From contig JAJBVU010000169.1 of assembly GCA_020859645.1 (NCBI GenBank), forward strand, positions 1-7,814: 7,814 nucleotides of DNA, in the 5' to 3' direction. A model generated the notes under the pieces. The model made no database searches and was not told the origin of the DNA. It saw nothing but the letters and a program-made list of their open reading frames with translations. Below, one piece after another: positions 1 to 6,058 of the stretch (position 1 is its first letter; the number at the start of each line of letters is the position of its first letter). This stretch comes from Eubacterium sp. (GTDB lineage Bacteria; Bacillota; Clostridia; Lachnospirales; CAG-274). Made by a program: the position numbers and the translations under genes.

Positions 1-70
1 GTATATATGGGTAGGGTCGTTGGCATTATTATAAATAAAGTTTTCTATATCTTTTATGCTTTTATAGGAG

Positions 71-127
71 AAAAAGGATATAAGCGATAGTTCAAAAAGG
101 ATCATAACATTTTTATATGGTGGTGAT
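71..127 (+). promoter_or_regulatory. Upstream region of the Panacea TA pair: 9-bp direct repeat and ribosome binding site
   Basis: AAAAAGGAT occurs at 71-79 and again at 94-102, 23 bp apart, about two helical turns. It could be an operator for autoregulation, which is common for toxin-antitoxin operons, but this is inference. A GGTGGTGAT ribosome binding site at 119-127 precedes the ATG at 131. I could not fix a convincing -35/-10 pair in 1-120; the sequence is AT-rich and a weak TTGGCA at 20-25 is the best -35 candidate. I see no gene in 1-130. Confidence 0.35.
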
Positions 128-130
128 AGT

Positions 131-565
131 ATGGCTAACGTATTTGATGTAGCAAAATATATACTTGAAAAAATGGGTAAACTCAGCACTTGGAAATTAC
201 AGAAACTTGTATATTATTCTCAGGCTTGGGCATTAGCTTGGACGGAAAAGCCTTTGTTCGACGAAGATTTTGAAGCTTGGTCTAACGGTCCGGTATGCAG
301 AGAATTATTTAACTCTCATAAAGGTAAATATGCAGTTACGGAAGATGATATTCCTAACGGAGACATATCAAAGCTCAGTGATGACGAAAAGGACACCATA
401 GACGTTGTTATAGAAGGATATGGAAATATGCTGCCATTTGAATTGAGACAACAAACCCATAACGAAGATCCGTGGATAAATGCAAGAGGCGGTCTTCCTG
501 ATGGAGTTCCTTGTGACACAGTAATAACAAAAGATGATATAAAGTTTTATTATGAGAGCTTGTAA
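131..565 (+). CDS. Panacea-domain (DUF4065/SocA-like) antitoxin
   Basis: This 144-aa protein is a full-length Panacea-domain protein, the family formerly called DUF4065 and related to SocA and phage GepA. The family hallmarks are all present: the STWKLQKLVYYSQAW helix (about residues 19-33), the EAWSNGPVCRELF segment (about 48-60), the THNEDPW motif (about 109-115), and a C-terminal YYESL. Known members act as antitoxins that neutralise very diverse toxins encoded next door. Here the next gene starts 2 bp after the stop, so the pair is almost certainly co-transcribed and translationally coupled. The ATG at 131 is chosen because a GGTGGTGAT ribosome binding site precedes it. The family assignment is secure from the motifs. 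The antitoxin role is inferred from the family and from the neighbour. Confidence 0.88.
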   Translation: MANVFDVAKYILEKMGKLSTWKLQKLVYYSQAWALAWTEKPLFDEDFEAWSNGPVCRELFNSHKGKYAVTEDDIPNGDISKLSDDEKDTIDVVIEGYGNMLPFELRQQTHNEDPWINARGGLPDGVPCDTVITKDDIKFYYESL

Positions 566-567
566 TT

Positions 568-1029
568 ATGGCTAAAGATAAACAAATAAAAACTAAAGGT
601 TCAAGAAACAGAACTTATGTTAAAAACAAGGTTACTAATTCAGACAAAAAGAATGTAGTGTGGTTGTTTGACAACATTGACAGAGACGGCGAATTTGCCT
701 TTAATTTAGACCAAATGGAGAAAGACGGAAATATAAAAGTCATTTTTGATAAAATGCTTTCTTATTCAACAATGACTTGGAGTTCTGTTAAATTGCAAAC
801 TCATGATTGGACCGGCAAATCAAAAAATCATTTTATTAATGCAGACAGATTTTCGGAAGAAGCTGCTAAACGGTTTGAAATTAAATGCTCAGTAGAAGAT
901 GCAGACCGCATATTTTCTTTTGCATTGACATATAAGTTGAGGATTATCGGAACGGTTTCTGAATCGGGCGAATTTTTTCACGTTATATGGTATGACCCTA
1001 ACCACAAGTTTTATCCGGTAAGCAGATAG
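568..1029 (+). CDS. Presumed toxin partner of the Panacea antitoxin
   Basis: A 153-aa basic protein encoded 2 bp after the Panacea gene, with no strong ribosome binding site of its own, so it probably depends on coupling. I recognise no named domain with confidence. Visible features are a lysine-rich N-terminus (1-30), a central WSSVKLQTHDWTGKSKNHF block (71-89) with His79 and His88, a helical SVEDADRIFSFAL segment (108-120), and a C-terminal FHVIWYDPNHKFYP block (137-150) with His138 and His146. From memory, proteins with the GKSKxHF and HVIWYDPxH blocks recur beside Panacea genes in phages and genomic islands. The small His- and Lys-rich layout would suit a ribonuclease-type toxin, but no catalytic residue is proven. 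The toxin role is inferred from gene order and size. Confidence 0.6.
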   Translation: MAKDKQIKTKGSRNRTYVKNKVTNSDKKNVVWLFDNIDRDGEFAFNLDQMEKDGNIKVIFDKMLSYSTMTWSSVKLQTHDWTGKSKNHFINADRFSEEAAKRFEIKCSVEDADRIFSFALTYKLRIIGTVSESGEFFHVIWYDPNHKFYPVSR

Positions 1030-1038
1030 TAAATTAAT

Positions 1039-1066
1039 AAGGACGAGCCGAAATGCCCGTCCTTTT
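1039..1066 (+). terminator. Intrinsic terminator after the Panacea pair, between convergent units
   Basis: AAGGACGAGC (1039-1048) pairs with GCCCGTCCTT (1055-1064) with one A/C mismatch, around a 6-nt loop, followed by a short T run. It lies 10 bp after the stop at 1029. It sits between the plus-strand TA pair and the minus-strand gene ending at 1104, so it may also serve the opposite unit. The U-tract on that side is weak. Confidence 0.75.
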
Positions 1067-1103
1067 AACTTTTTTAAAAATGGTCAAAATCTCGCTTAGC
1101 TGT

Positions 1104-1349
1104 TTAAATGAGCTTACCGCTGACAATTTCAAATTCATCCCAATTTATGCCATATAAATATCCGGGATACTCTTCAATTTCAGGGTCGAAGCCAGTTTCA
1201 TCTATAACTCTATACCACCCTAATACTTCATCTTTACCGATTATGTCATAAACCTTACCCTTAATAAAACTAAAAGGGTCACTTTTTCCCAAATACTTAG
1301 CCTTTATATTCAGTGGCACTTCTGTTGGCGGAATTTTAAAATCACTCAT
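1104..1349 (-). CDS. Small acidic protein, probable immunity protein (distal paralogue)
   Basis: An 81-aa protein that aligns without gaps over 77 residues, at about 74% identity by hand, with the 78-aa product encoded at 1669-1905. Conserved blocks include KIPPTE, the YLG/SDPF segment, KDEVLGWYR, DEYPGYL-like residues and the identical ending FEIVSGKLI. The fold looks like a compact, beta-rich single domain. There is no signal peptide or membrane segment, so it is probably cytoplasmic. A GAGGTG ribosome binding site precedes the ATG. I do not know a named family for it. Its place at the end of a run that begins with a toxin-like phage protein, and its duplication with divergence, fit a second immunity protein of different specificity. 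That role is inference. Confidence 0.7.
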   Translation of the reverse strand: MSDFKIPPTEVPLNIKAKYLGKSDPFSFIKGKVYDIIGKDEVLGWYRVIDETGFDPEIEEYPGYLYGINWDEFEIVSGKLI

Positions 1350-1384
1350 CTTTCACCTCTATAATAGCGAGCTACTAATATGCT

Positions 1385-1606
1385 TTATTCTTCATCATCG
1401 TCAATATCATCAACCCACTCGGGACGCCACCTAGATTGATACTTTTTGCGATATTCATTAAGACTATATTCGTTTGCACACTCTGGCTCGTCTGGGTACT
1501 CTTCCTGAAAGCCATCATCCTCCCATCCGCATACATCACAAATATCGTAAGAATTATAGCTTTCAAATTCAGTCTTTCCGCAAACAGGACATTTATGCTT
1601 ACTCAT
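1385..1606 (-). CDS. CPCC-type cysteine-rich zinc-ribbon protein
   Basis: A 73-aa acidic protein with two CxxC knuckles, CPVC at residues 6-9 and CDVC at 23-26, plus Cys43, then the ANEYSLNEYRKKY segment (44-56) and an acidic tail. This pattern matches the Cys_rich_CPCC family (PF14206), whose core is CPxCG...ICxxCGWEDD...SLxExR. The knuckles very likely bind one zinc ion. Members are small cytoplasmic proteins often found among immunity genes of polymorphic toxin loci. Here the gene lies between two paralogous presumed immunity genes and downstream of a toxin-like gene, on the same strand. The ATG is supported by a GGAGGG site 9 nt upstream. The family call is strong; the immunity role is inferred. 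Confidence 0.85.
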   Translation of the reverse strand: MSKHKCPVCGKTEFESYNSYDICDVCGWEDDGFQEEYPDEPECANEYSLNEYRKKYQSRWRPEWVDDIDDDEE

Positions 1607-1668
1607 AATTATATTCCCTCCATGTCCTTTAGCTTATTTAAGCCGATGAAAATTTTCTTTGCCTAAGT

Positions 1669-1905
1669 TTAAATTAGCTTACCGCTGACAATCTCAAATG
1701 TTTTATCATTCCATCCGTGAAGATAACCGGGATATTCGTCAACTTCCGGATCATATCCAAGTTCATCTATAATTCGATACCATCCAAGAACCTCATCTTT
1801 GCCAATTACATCATAAGTTTTACCATTGATAAAACGAAACGGATCACTTTCGCCTAAATATCTCATTTTAACATTAACTGGTATTTCAGTTGGCGGAATT
1901 TTCAT
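1669..1905 (-). CDS. Small acidic protein, probable cognate immunity protein (proximal paralogue)
   Basis: A 78-aa protein beginning MKIPPTEIPVNVKMRYLGES and ending FEIVSGKLI, about 74% identical over 77 residues to the product at 1104-1349. Its GAGGTGATA ribosome binding site lies in the 9-bp gap after the stop of the toxin-like gene, so the two are tightly coupled, as expected for a toxin and its cognate immunity protein. Differences from the paralogue cluster near the C-terminal third (HGWNDKT against YGINWDE) and at a few exposed-looking charged positions. Those could be specificity sites. No named family is recognised. There is no secretion signal, so it would act in the cytoplasm. Confidence 0.72.
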   Translation of the reverse strand: MKIPPTEIPVNVKMRYLGESDPFRFINGKTYDVIGKDEVLGWYRIIDELGYDPEVDEYPGYLHGWNDKTFEIVSGKLI

Positions 1906-1914
1906 ATTATCACC

Positions 1915-2466
1915 TCAAAATCTACGTTTTACTCGCAGTTCAACTCGTCCAACGCCTTTGCATTCAAACCAATGCAGTTCTGCTTTTGATGTACTGCCAT
2001 CTTTGTTATATACCGTAGCCTCGCCACGTGTATGTTTCCACTTTCCGACAGTTCCCCCGTACCGCTTAATAAGCTTAGCTTCTTTGCGTACAGGATTTTT
2101 CTTTCCGGGTCCGGCAAAGTCAACAATTTTTGTTATTGTACTTCCGACTTTTAATGTTACTACTTCGTCTTCGTCTTTAACTTCTGTATCAGAAGTAATA
2201 TACATTTTTCCGTTTTTACGCTTAAATGAAGTAACTTTCCCTTTCAGACCGCTCGGAGCTGAACCCCCGACCTGACCGGGAACTCCTGCGTGATTGTGGT
2301 TGCCGCTGCCGGGTCCTCCGTCCTCATTTTCACGTTGGAAAAATCTTTTATAAATGATAATAGCAAGCCTAAAAGCCTCTTTGGGATCGGAAGTGCTCAT
2401 CATCCGTTCGTGCATTCTTCTCTTCTGACGCTGTTTATATCTTGCTATTACATCTTTAATATTCAT
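1915..2466 (-). CDS. Phage-head-linked toxin-like protein (polymorphic C-terminal toxin module)
   Basis: A 183-aa basic protein. Residues 1-46 form a positively charged helical stretch. Residues 49-72 are a Gly-rich linker (DGGPGSGNHNHAGVPGQVGG), a motif I know from the C-terminal part of phage head-morphogenesis/minor capsid proteins in Firmicutes. Residues 128-183 resemble the variable C-terminal domains on such proteins, with KRYGG (134-138), KWKHTRGEATV (142-152), AELHWFE (162-168) and VGRVELRVK (172-180). The shape and His-Trp/Glu content are compatible with BECR-fold RNase domains (barnase/EndoU/colicin E5/RelE) described in phage polyvalent proteins, but this is not proven. The ATG at 2466 is preferred over a GTG at 2493, because AAGGGGG lies 10 nt upstream of it. 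Small genes follow at once, as immunity genes would. Confidence 0.65.
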   Translation of the reverse strand: MNIKDVIARYKQRQKRRMHERMMSTSDPKEAFRLAIIIYKRFFQRENEDGGPGSGNHNHAGVPGQVGGSAPSGLKGKVTSFKRKNGKMYITSDTEVKDEDEVVTLKVGSTITKIVDFAGPGKKNPVRKEAKLIKRYGGTVGKWKHTRGEATVYNKDGSTSKAELHWFECKGVGRVELRVKRRF

Positions 2467-2528
2467 TATAACACAACCCCCTTGAAATGTCACACTTTTT
2501 TGTAGTTTTCATAAAAATTTATATAATA

Positions 2529-2558
2529 AGTCTATCATCTAAGTGGTAGGACATTCAA
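2529..2558 (-). promoter_or_regulatory. Candidate promoter of the toxin-immunity cassette
   Basis: On the minus strand, TTGAAT (2558-2553) is followed after 18 bp by TAGACT (2534-2529), each matching four of the six consensus positions. It lies about 60 bp upstream of the toxin-like start. The -35 overlaps the AGGACA repeat array, so a repressor or activator bound there could control the cassette. The match is modest. Confidence 0.35.
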
Positions 2559-2583
2559 GGACATTTTAGGACAATGTAGGACA
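2548..2583. repeat. Four AGGACA direct repeats with exact 10-bp period
   Basis: AGGACA occurs at 2548-2553, 2558-2563, 2568-2573 and 2578-2583, read as TGTCCT on the minus strand. The spacers are only 4 nt and vary, while the hexamer is invariant. All copies face one side of the helix. The array lies in the intergenic gap between the 151-aa gene (stop at 2601) and the toxin-like gene (start at 2466), over the predicted -35. It could be an operator for the cassette, or arm-type sites of a second, lost recombinase. Confidence 0.8.
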
Positions 2584-2600
2584 CCTTGTGTTATATAACA

Positions 2601-3056
2601 TTAACCTGTTGATTTAAGTGCTTCATTCATTTCTGCAATAACCTTATTCAATTTTTTAATGCCGCTGTATTTTTTAGTGAAGCACTCCATTTCCTTCCAA
2701 GCACTCGTAATAAGCCGTTCCATCAGCTCCTCATCGGATAAAACCACATTGATGTGGGTATAATTGCCTGTGCTTTCTGTTACTCTCACAAATGCCCTTG
2801 TGGGTGTTGCTTCATTCTTTTCGGGTTTGATAATAATGCACCTGATAATGTGGGCTGCCTGATCCTCTCTGTATGCTTCCGCAGCTATGGAATCATCCCA
2901 TTCAAATTCATTATGAAGAGGTGTTCCCTCTTCCCTGTTTGCGTCTAATAATCTCTTGGGAGTAAGCTCCCCTGTCTTTGCTATTTTCTCACACATTTCT
3001 CCGGCAATCTGAGCCGGAACCTTAATTCTTGAATTGCTTTTGTATGCGTATACCAT
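2601..3056 (-). CDS. Conserved phage-type hypothetical protein
   Basis: A 151-aa protein of a kind I know from Firmicutes prophages and mobile elements, with no established function. Visible features are a short basic N-terminus, a VPAQIAGEMCEKIAKTGELT segment (13-32) that looks like a small helical or winged-helix start, an FEWDDSIAAEAYREDQAAHI block (51-70), a beta-rich middle (RCIIIKP, RAFVRV), and a long C-terminal amphipathic helix (about 107-147). Family members share the layout of PAQxAGE, then (F)EWDDSxAAExxRExQA. The GAGGTGATA ribosome binding site is 5 nt before the ATG. The gene follows the pentanucleotide array on the transcribed strand. Start, length and completeness all look normal. 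Confidence 0.75.
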   Translation of the reverse strand: MVYAYKSNSRIKVPAQIAGEMCEKIAKTGELTPKRLLDANREEGTPLHNEFEWDDSIAAEAYREDQAAHIIRCIIIKPEKNEATPTRAFVRVTESTGNYTHINVVLSDEELMERLITSAWKEMECFTKKYSGIKKLNKVIAEMNEALKSTG

Positions 3057-3090
3057 TTTATCACCTCAGATTTTTATAATTTTTGAAAAT

Positions 3091-3635
3091 AAACCTTGCC
3101 ATACCGCACCGCACCCCACCTAACCGTACCGTACTTTACCTAACCTTGCCTGCCGCAACTTGCTACGCCCAACCCTTCCACACCTCGCCCCATCTAACCC
3201 AACCACTCCAAAACCCGCCTGCCTTGCCATGCCTAATCCGACCCCACCTCACCAATCCACAACTCGCCCCGCCTGCCACGCCGCTCCAATCCGCAACTCA
3301 CCGCTCCTGACCCAACCTCGTTACAACCTGCCAGCCCTGCCAAACCCAACCTCAACCCGTCGCAACTTACCTGACCTTGCCTGCCGAGCCTCGCCCAACC
3401 TGACCGTACCAAACCCCGCCCTGCCATACCTGCCTCACCCTGACTCAACATTCCCCACCTTAACGAGCCGTACACCGACTTGCCAAGCCTCGCCTGCCTC
3501 GCCTTGCCGCACCGTACCCCAACAAGCCCCGCAATGCCCGGCCACACCATGCCTGCCAAATCACGCCTTGCCACGCACCACCGCTACCTGCCTAACCCCT
3601 ACCCACCAGACCGAGCCTTGCCAGCCAAACCTTAC
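3091..3635 (-). repeat. Degenerate GGYNN pentanucleotide array (about 540 bp)
   Basis: On the plus strand the sequence is a run of NNRCC units with occasional one-base phase slips; on the minus strand, the sense of the flanking genes, it reads GGYNN. Stretches such as 3091-3130 (8 units) and 3381-3430 (10 units) are perfectly in phase, with CC at the last two places and a purine before it every time. About a hundred units fit in total. It has extreme strand asymmetry (C-rich top, G-rich bottom) against an AT-rich background. A five-base period does not match codons, no ribosome binding site serves the open frames across it, and the predicted peptides are low complexity. I see no gene here. 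The start and end lie within a few bases of the flanking genes' untranslated ends. Confidence 0.9.
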
Positions 3636-3649
3636 GGGTTTAAAGAACA

Positions 3650-4312
3650 TTAAAACGATTTCTTGATACTGTACATACCATACTGACCATCTCTTTCAGG
3701 TCTCCACTCACCGATTCCGCAGCAATAACCGCCTGCATTTATCATATTGATAATATTTTCCAAGCTTATAGCTCCGTTTTCGTTGTAGCTTATGGTCAAA
3801 TCAATGCTCCATTTTTTAAATTCCCCACGGTATCGGATGTCAGCTGTTCCCATACCAATTTTTACCATATCTTCATGCATTACAGGTGCATCACCGGAAA
3901 TTTCAACCATACCGTTTTCATCAGAGTCAATGTAAAAAACTCCTCTTGCTTCCATTTTGTTTTTTATCCAGCCCATTCTGTAAGCCGCAGAAATAGCCGC
4001 CTGTTTAATTCCTGTTACAGGAAATCCGAAATTTTGCACCCTCAGCAATGGCTTTTTCGAAAGCCTCTTCAGTTGCCTCTTCAGGCTTTGGTGTGAGCCA
4101 ATACATACTGTTGATAAAATCTTCAACGGGATTTTTAGGTGTTTTCTCTTTGCCCTTTTTCTTACCCATTTGAGCTTCCAGCATTTCACGCTTAGCCTTT
4201 TCGCTCCACTTATGAACAATCAGCGGAGTGTCGCCGACAATTGTTACCGTTGCCTTTTGATTCTTATAGGTCTGATTTCCATGACTTCTGCGTTTTTCTT
4301 ATTTGCTGCCAT
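3650..4312 (-). pseudogene. Conserved phage protein broken by two compensating single-base indels
   Basis: The intact family protein is about 220 aa. Here the ATG at 4312, with AAGGAGGT 8 nt upstream, starts MAANKKNAEVMEI and then runs to a stop near 4246. One base appears lost near 4273-4276 (ATC-AGACC where ATCAAGACC restores the frame). The next frame then reads KATVTIVGDTPLIVHKWSE and continues to GAK at about 4031. There one extra T (AAATTTCGG for AAATTCGG) shifts back to the original frame, giving FGFPVTGIKQAAISAAYRMG to the end at 3650. The net shift is zero. The C-terminal part keeps IGMGTADIRYRGEF, NMINAGGYCCGIGEW and RPERDGQYGM. The family is common in Firmicutes phages and has no function I can name. 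It is either a recent pseudogene or two assembly errors. Confidence 0.85.
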
Positions 4313-4364
4313 AGTCTTTTACCTCCTTAATTGTGTAAGACATTTTTTAATATATTATCAATAA

Positions 4365-4381
4365 ACATCTGAAACAGATGT
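4365..4381 (-). promoter_or_regulatory. Perfect 7-bp inverted repeat with 3-nt loop
   Basis: ACATCTG and CAGATGT form a perfect hairpin with a 3-nt loop. It lies between the 196-aa gene's stop (4397) and the start of the broken phage gene (4312). Only a broken T stretch follows it on the minus strand, so it is a weak terminator at best. It could instead be an operator or an mRNA-processing hairpin. Confidence 0.4.
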
Positions 4382-4396
4382 AATGACCATTGGTGT

Positions 4397-4987
4397 TTAT
4401 GCGGTTTTAATTGCCTTTTCAAGAAGGCTGTCTATCCTTGAAATGTCATTTATAACATTAACTGTTCCGTTTTCGAAACAAATGCCATTATAAAGCCACA
4501 AGGGATTTCCCTCGCTGTCCTTTTCGCTGTTAATGATTGAAAATGTTGAGTAAGTGTATCTCAGTTCCCCATTTTCATCCTGTTCACAGCTGTAAGGATC
4601 TCCTATTTGTACATAGCCGCTTTTATATGTTGTAGGCGGCAGACAGTTAATGAAGTATTCAACAGTTTCATTATCTACCTTATCGCCGGGGAAGCAGTAG
4701 TCATCATAGTCGTGCAAGCCGCTTTCATGCCACCCTTCAAAAGTCTTTACAGGATAGCTGTCTGTAATCTTCTTGCGTTCCTCTTTCAGAAATTTCAAGA
4801 GCTCAATATACATCTCATCATTAAACCTGTAATCATCGCCGTTACCGCACGGAAATGTTCTTATTCCTCCTGTTAAAAGAATTACGTCCACAGATACTGT
4901 AGTTATGTACTTTCCTCCGATATGTAAATCAAGCTCTATCGTTTCATATGATGTCCCTGTACCTTTGTAATACCTGAAATTAATCAT
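4397..4987 (-). CDS. Mobile-element hypothetical protein, 196 aa
   Basis: Function unknown. The ATG at 4987 is chosen because AAGGAGGAAC lies just upstream; a longer reading from 5089 would extend over the preceding small gene in another frame and lacks support. The N-terminal half holds a beta-rich region (residues 13-45) and an acidic region with many Tyr and Asp. A conserved-looking C-terminal block, YFINCLPPTTYKSGYVQIGD (111-130) then LWLYNGICFENG (163-174), resembles a module I recall from uncharacterised Firmicutes plasmid and ICE proteins (VLPPxxxxxxxxQIGEPYSH...). There is no signal peptide or membrane segment. It ends the small-gene run 5350-5007 on the same strand, 19 bp after the previous stop, so co-transcription is likely. 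Confidence 0.7.
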   Translation of the reverse strand: MINFRYYKGTGTSYETIELDLHIGGKYITTVSVDVILLTGGIRTFPCGNGDDYRFNDEMYIELLKFLKEERKKITDSYPVKTFEGWHESGLHDYDDYCFPGDKVDNETVEYFINCLPPTTYKSGYVQIGDPYSCEQDENGELRYTYSTFSIINSEKDSEGNPLWLYNGICFENGTVNVINDISRIDSLLEKAIKTA

Positions 4988-5006
4988 ATGGTCTGTTCCT
5001 CCTTTA

Positions 5007-5192
5007 TTATTCAATAAAGCGTTTTTGTTGGTTTGATATAAATATAGACAGATTATAGATATATTGACTGCACATAACGCACTTGTCATTTTTGCCCCAG
5101 AAGCCGAGGTCTTTCATACCCTTGACACTCCCTGTATAATGTATTGAGGGGTGCACGGCTTTATCGTATTTGGTTAGTTTTCTGTATTCCAT
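5007..5192 (-). CDS. Small element protein with a CVMC knuckle, 61 aa
   Basis: A 61-aa protein starting MEYRKLTKYDKAVHPSIHYT. GAGGAGGT 6 nt before the ATG lies inside the end of the preceding 58-aa gene, so translation is probably coupled. Residues 26-43 (MKDLGFWGKNDKCVMCSQ) hold a single CxxC; a lone pair can be half a zinc site in a dimer. The KYDKAVHPSIHYTGSVKGM pattern is familiar from small phage or mobile-element proteins, but no function is known to me. The last 15 residues (from about NLS) look less constrained and may be an extension past the family's normal end. Confidence 0.6.
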   Translation of the reverse strand: MEYRKLTKYDKAVHPSIHYTGSVKGMKDLGFWGKNDKCVMCSQYIYNLSIFISNQQKRFIE

Positions 5193-5350
5193 AGTATTAC
5201 CTCCTCGATATTCAATACTGTTGCTTCAAGCTTCCAACGTTTTATATAAAGCTTTGCTGCTTTTCTTGCTTCTGCCTTATTTGAAAATGTTCCTCTGATT
5301 GGATCTGCCGGGTAATCAGACAAATAAATCAGATAGTTTTTCTTGCTCAT
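5174..5350 (-). CDS. Small basic element protein, 58 aa
   Basis: A 58-aa reading frame beginning MSKKNYLIYLSDYPADPIRG and ending VILWNTEN. GGAGGAG lies 7 nt upstream of the ATG at 5350. Its middle (TFSNKAEARKAAKLYIKRWK) is a basic amphipathic helix, and the YLIYLSDYPA start suggests a beta strand, as in small one-domain proteins. Its last 19 bp overlap the start of the 61-aa gene in another frame, and it carries that gene's ribosome binding site, a typical coupled pair. Function unknown. The real-gene call rests on the strong site, the overlap and the sensible composition. Confidence 0.6.
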   Translation of the reverse strand: MSKKNYLIYLSDYPADPIRGTFSNKAEARKAAKLYIKRWKLEATVLNIEEVILWNTEN

Positions 5351-5373
5351 ATATTTGCTCCTCCATTTTAACG

Positions 5374-6000
5374 TTATCTCAGGCGTAACTTCATATTCCG
5401 AACTCGTGCGTAATAGCGCTTTGATGTCTTTCCATTCAAGGGGTTATAAATTGTTTCCCCGTAAACCTCATCTACATCGGAAAGCCTTGCGGACTTAAAG
5501 CCCTTCTGCTTTTTTATAAGAGGCAAAATGATTTTATGTGAAGATATTGGAAATGTGTGCTTGCCATCGCCAATTGCACTGTCAATCTTAAAACGGTCAA
5601 ATGCTTTTTCTTGTGCAGCTTTAGCTTCTTCAAATGTACCATACCAAGTTTTTCCTCCAACCTTATCCTCACCTATTTTATAAAATCTCACTTCGTCAAT
5701 AGCTTTAAGCCTGTTGTTCCAAATTGTATTACTCATCCTTTTATCTAAGTTTGCGTCAATGGGATCTGTTACACTGCCTGTAACAATTCTAATGCCTCTT
5801 AAATACGGCATTTCTCCATAACAGTAAAATTCTTCCATATAGATACGTATGATTAAAGTTGAATCATTCTCCCTTGTTAAATCTATTGCGGCAATTTCAC
5901 CCTCAGAGCCACTCATAGTACCTGCATTAATGGTATAGCCTGCATTGAAGTATTCCTTAATCTTTTCAGTGTAAATCCGATTAATTTCTTTGAACAACAT
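5374..6000 (-). CDS. Mobile-element hypothetical protein, 208 aa
   Basis: Function unknown. The protein starts MLFKEINRIYTEKIKEYFNA from the ATG at 6000, which has AGGAGG 8 nt upstream. An in-frame GTG at 6039, with GAGGAG upstream, would add 13 residues and is a weaker alternative. Residues 21-60 look beta-rich (GYTINAGTMSGSEGE, STLIIRIYME). Residues 91-135 hold NTIWNNRLKAIDEVRFYKIG and a YGTFEEAKAAQEKAF helix. The C-terminus is strongly basic (RYYARVRNMKLRLR). I recall similar proteins in Clostridia plasmids and ICEs, unnamed. It is the first gene of the minus-strand run next to the element end. A small hairpin (6059-6072) sits in its leader. Confidence 0.7.
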   Translation of the reverse strand: MLFKEINRIYTEKIKEYFNAGYTINAGTMSGSEGEIAAIDLTRENDSTLIIRIYMEEFYCYGEMPYLRGIRIVTGSVTDPIDANLDKRMSNTIWNNRLKAIDEVRFYKIGEDKVGGKTWYGTFEEAKAAQEKAFDRFKIDSAIGDGKHTFPISSHKIILPLIKKQKGFKSARLSDVDEVYGETIYNPLNGKTSKRYYARVRNMKLRLR

Positions 6001-6058
6001 TTTTATTACCTCCTGTTCATAACTTGTCTCATCAGCCACGGTAGGTTATCTCCTCAGG

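Noticed and set aside
1826..2275. Plus-strand 149-aa open frame opposite the toxin-like gene
   Set aside because: A shadow of the minus-strand gene, with no ribosome binding site or recognisable domain.
2558..2569. 12-mer AGGACATTTTAG shared with 6178-6189
   Set aside because: The second copy is inside integrase coding sequence and is single, not part of an array. Chance is the simpler explanation in AT-rich DNA.
3233..3574. Minus-strand 113-aa Gly/Arg-rich open frame in the same array
   Set aside because: A by-product of GGYNN repeats, with no start signal and no domain.
3091..3635. CRISPR array
   Set aside because: There is no long identical repeat with unique spacers; the period is five bases and there are no cas genes.
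3160..3666. Plus-strand 168-aa Pro/Thr-rich open frame across the C-rich array
   Set aside because: It exists because the NNRCC pattern seldom forms stop codons. There is no ribosome binding site, the composition is low complexity, and the five-base period is unrelated to codons.
4988..5089. N-terminal extension of the 196-aa protein to 5089
   Set aside because: It overlaps most of the 61-aa gene in another frame, lacks a ribosome binding site, and the ATG at 4987 has a strong one.
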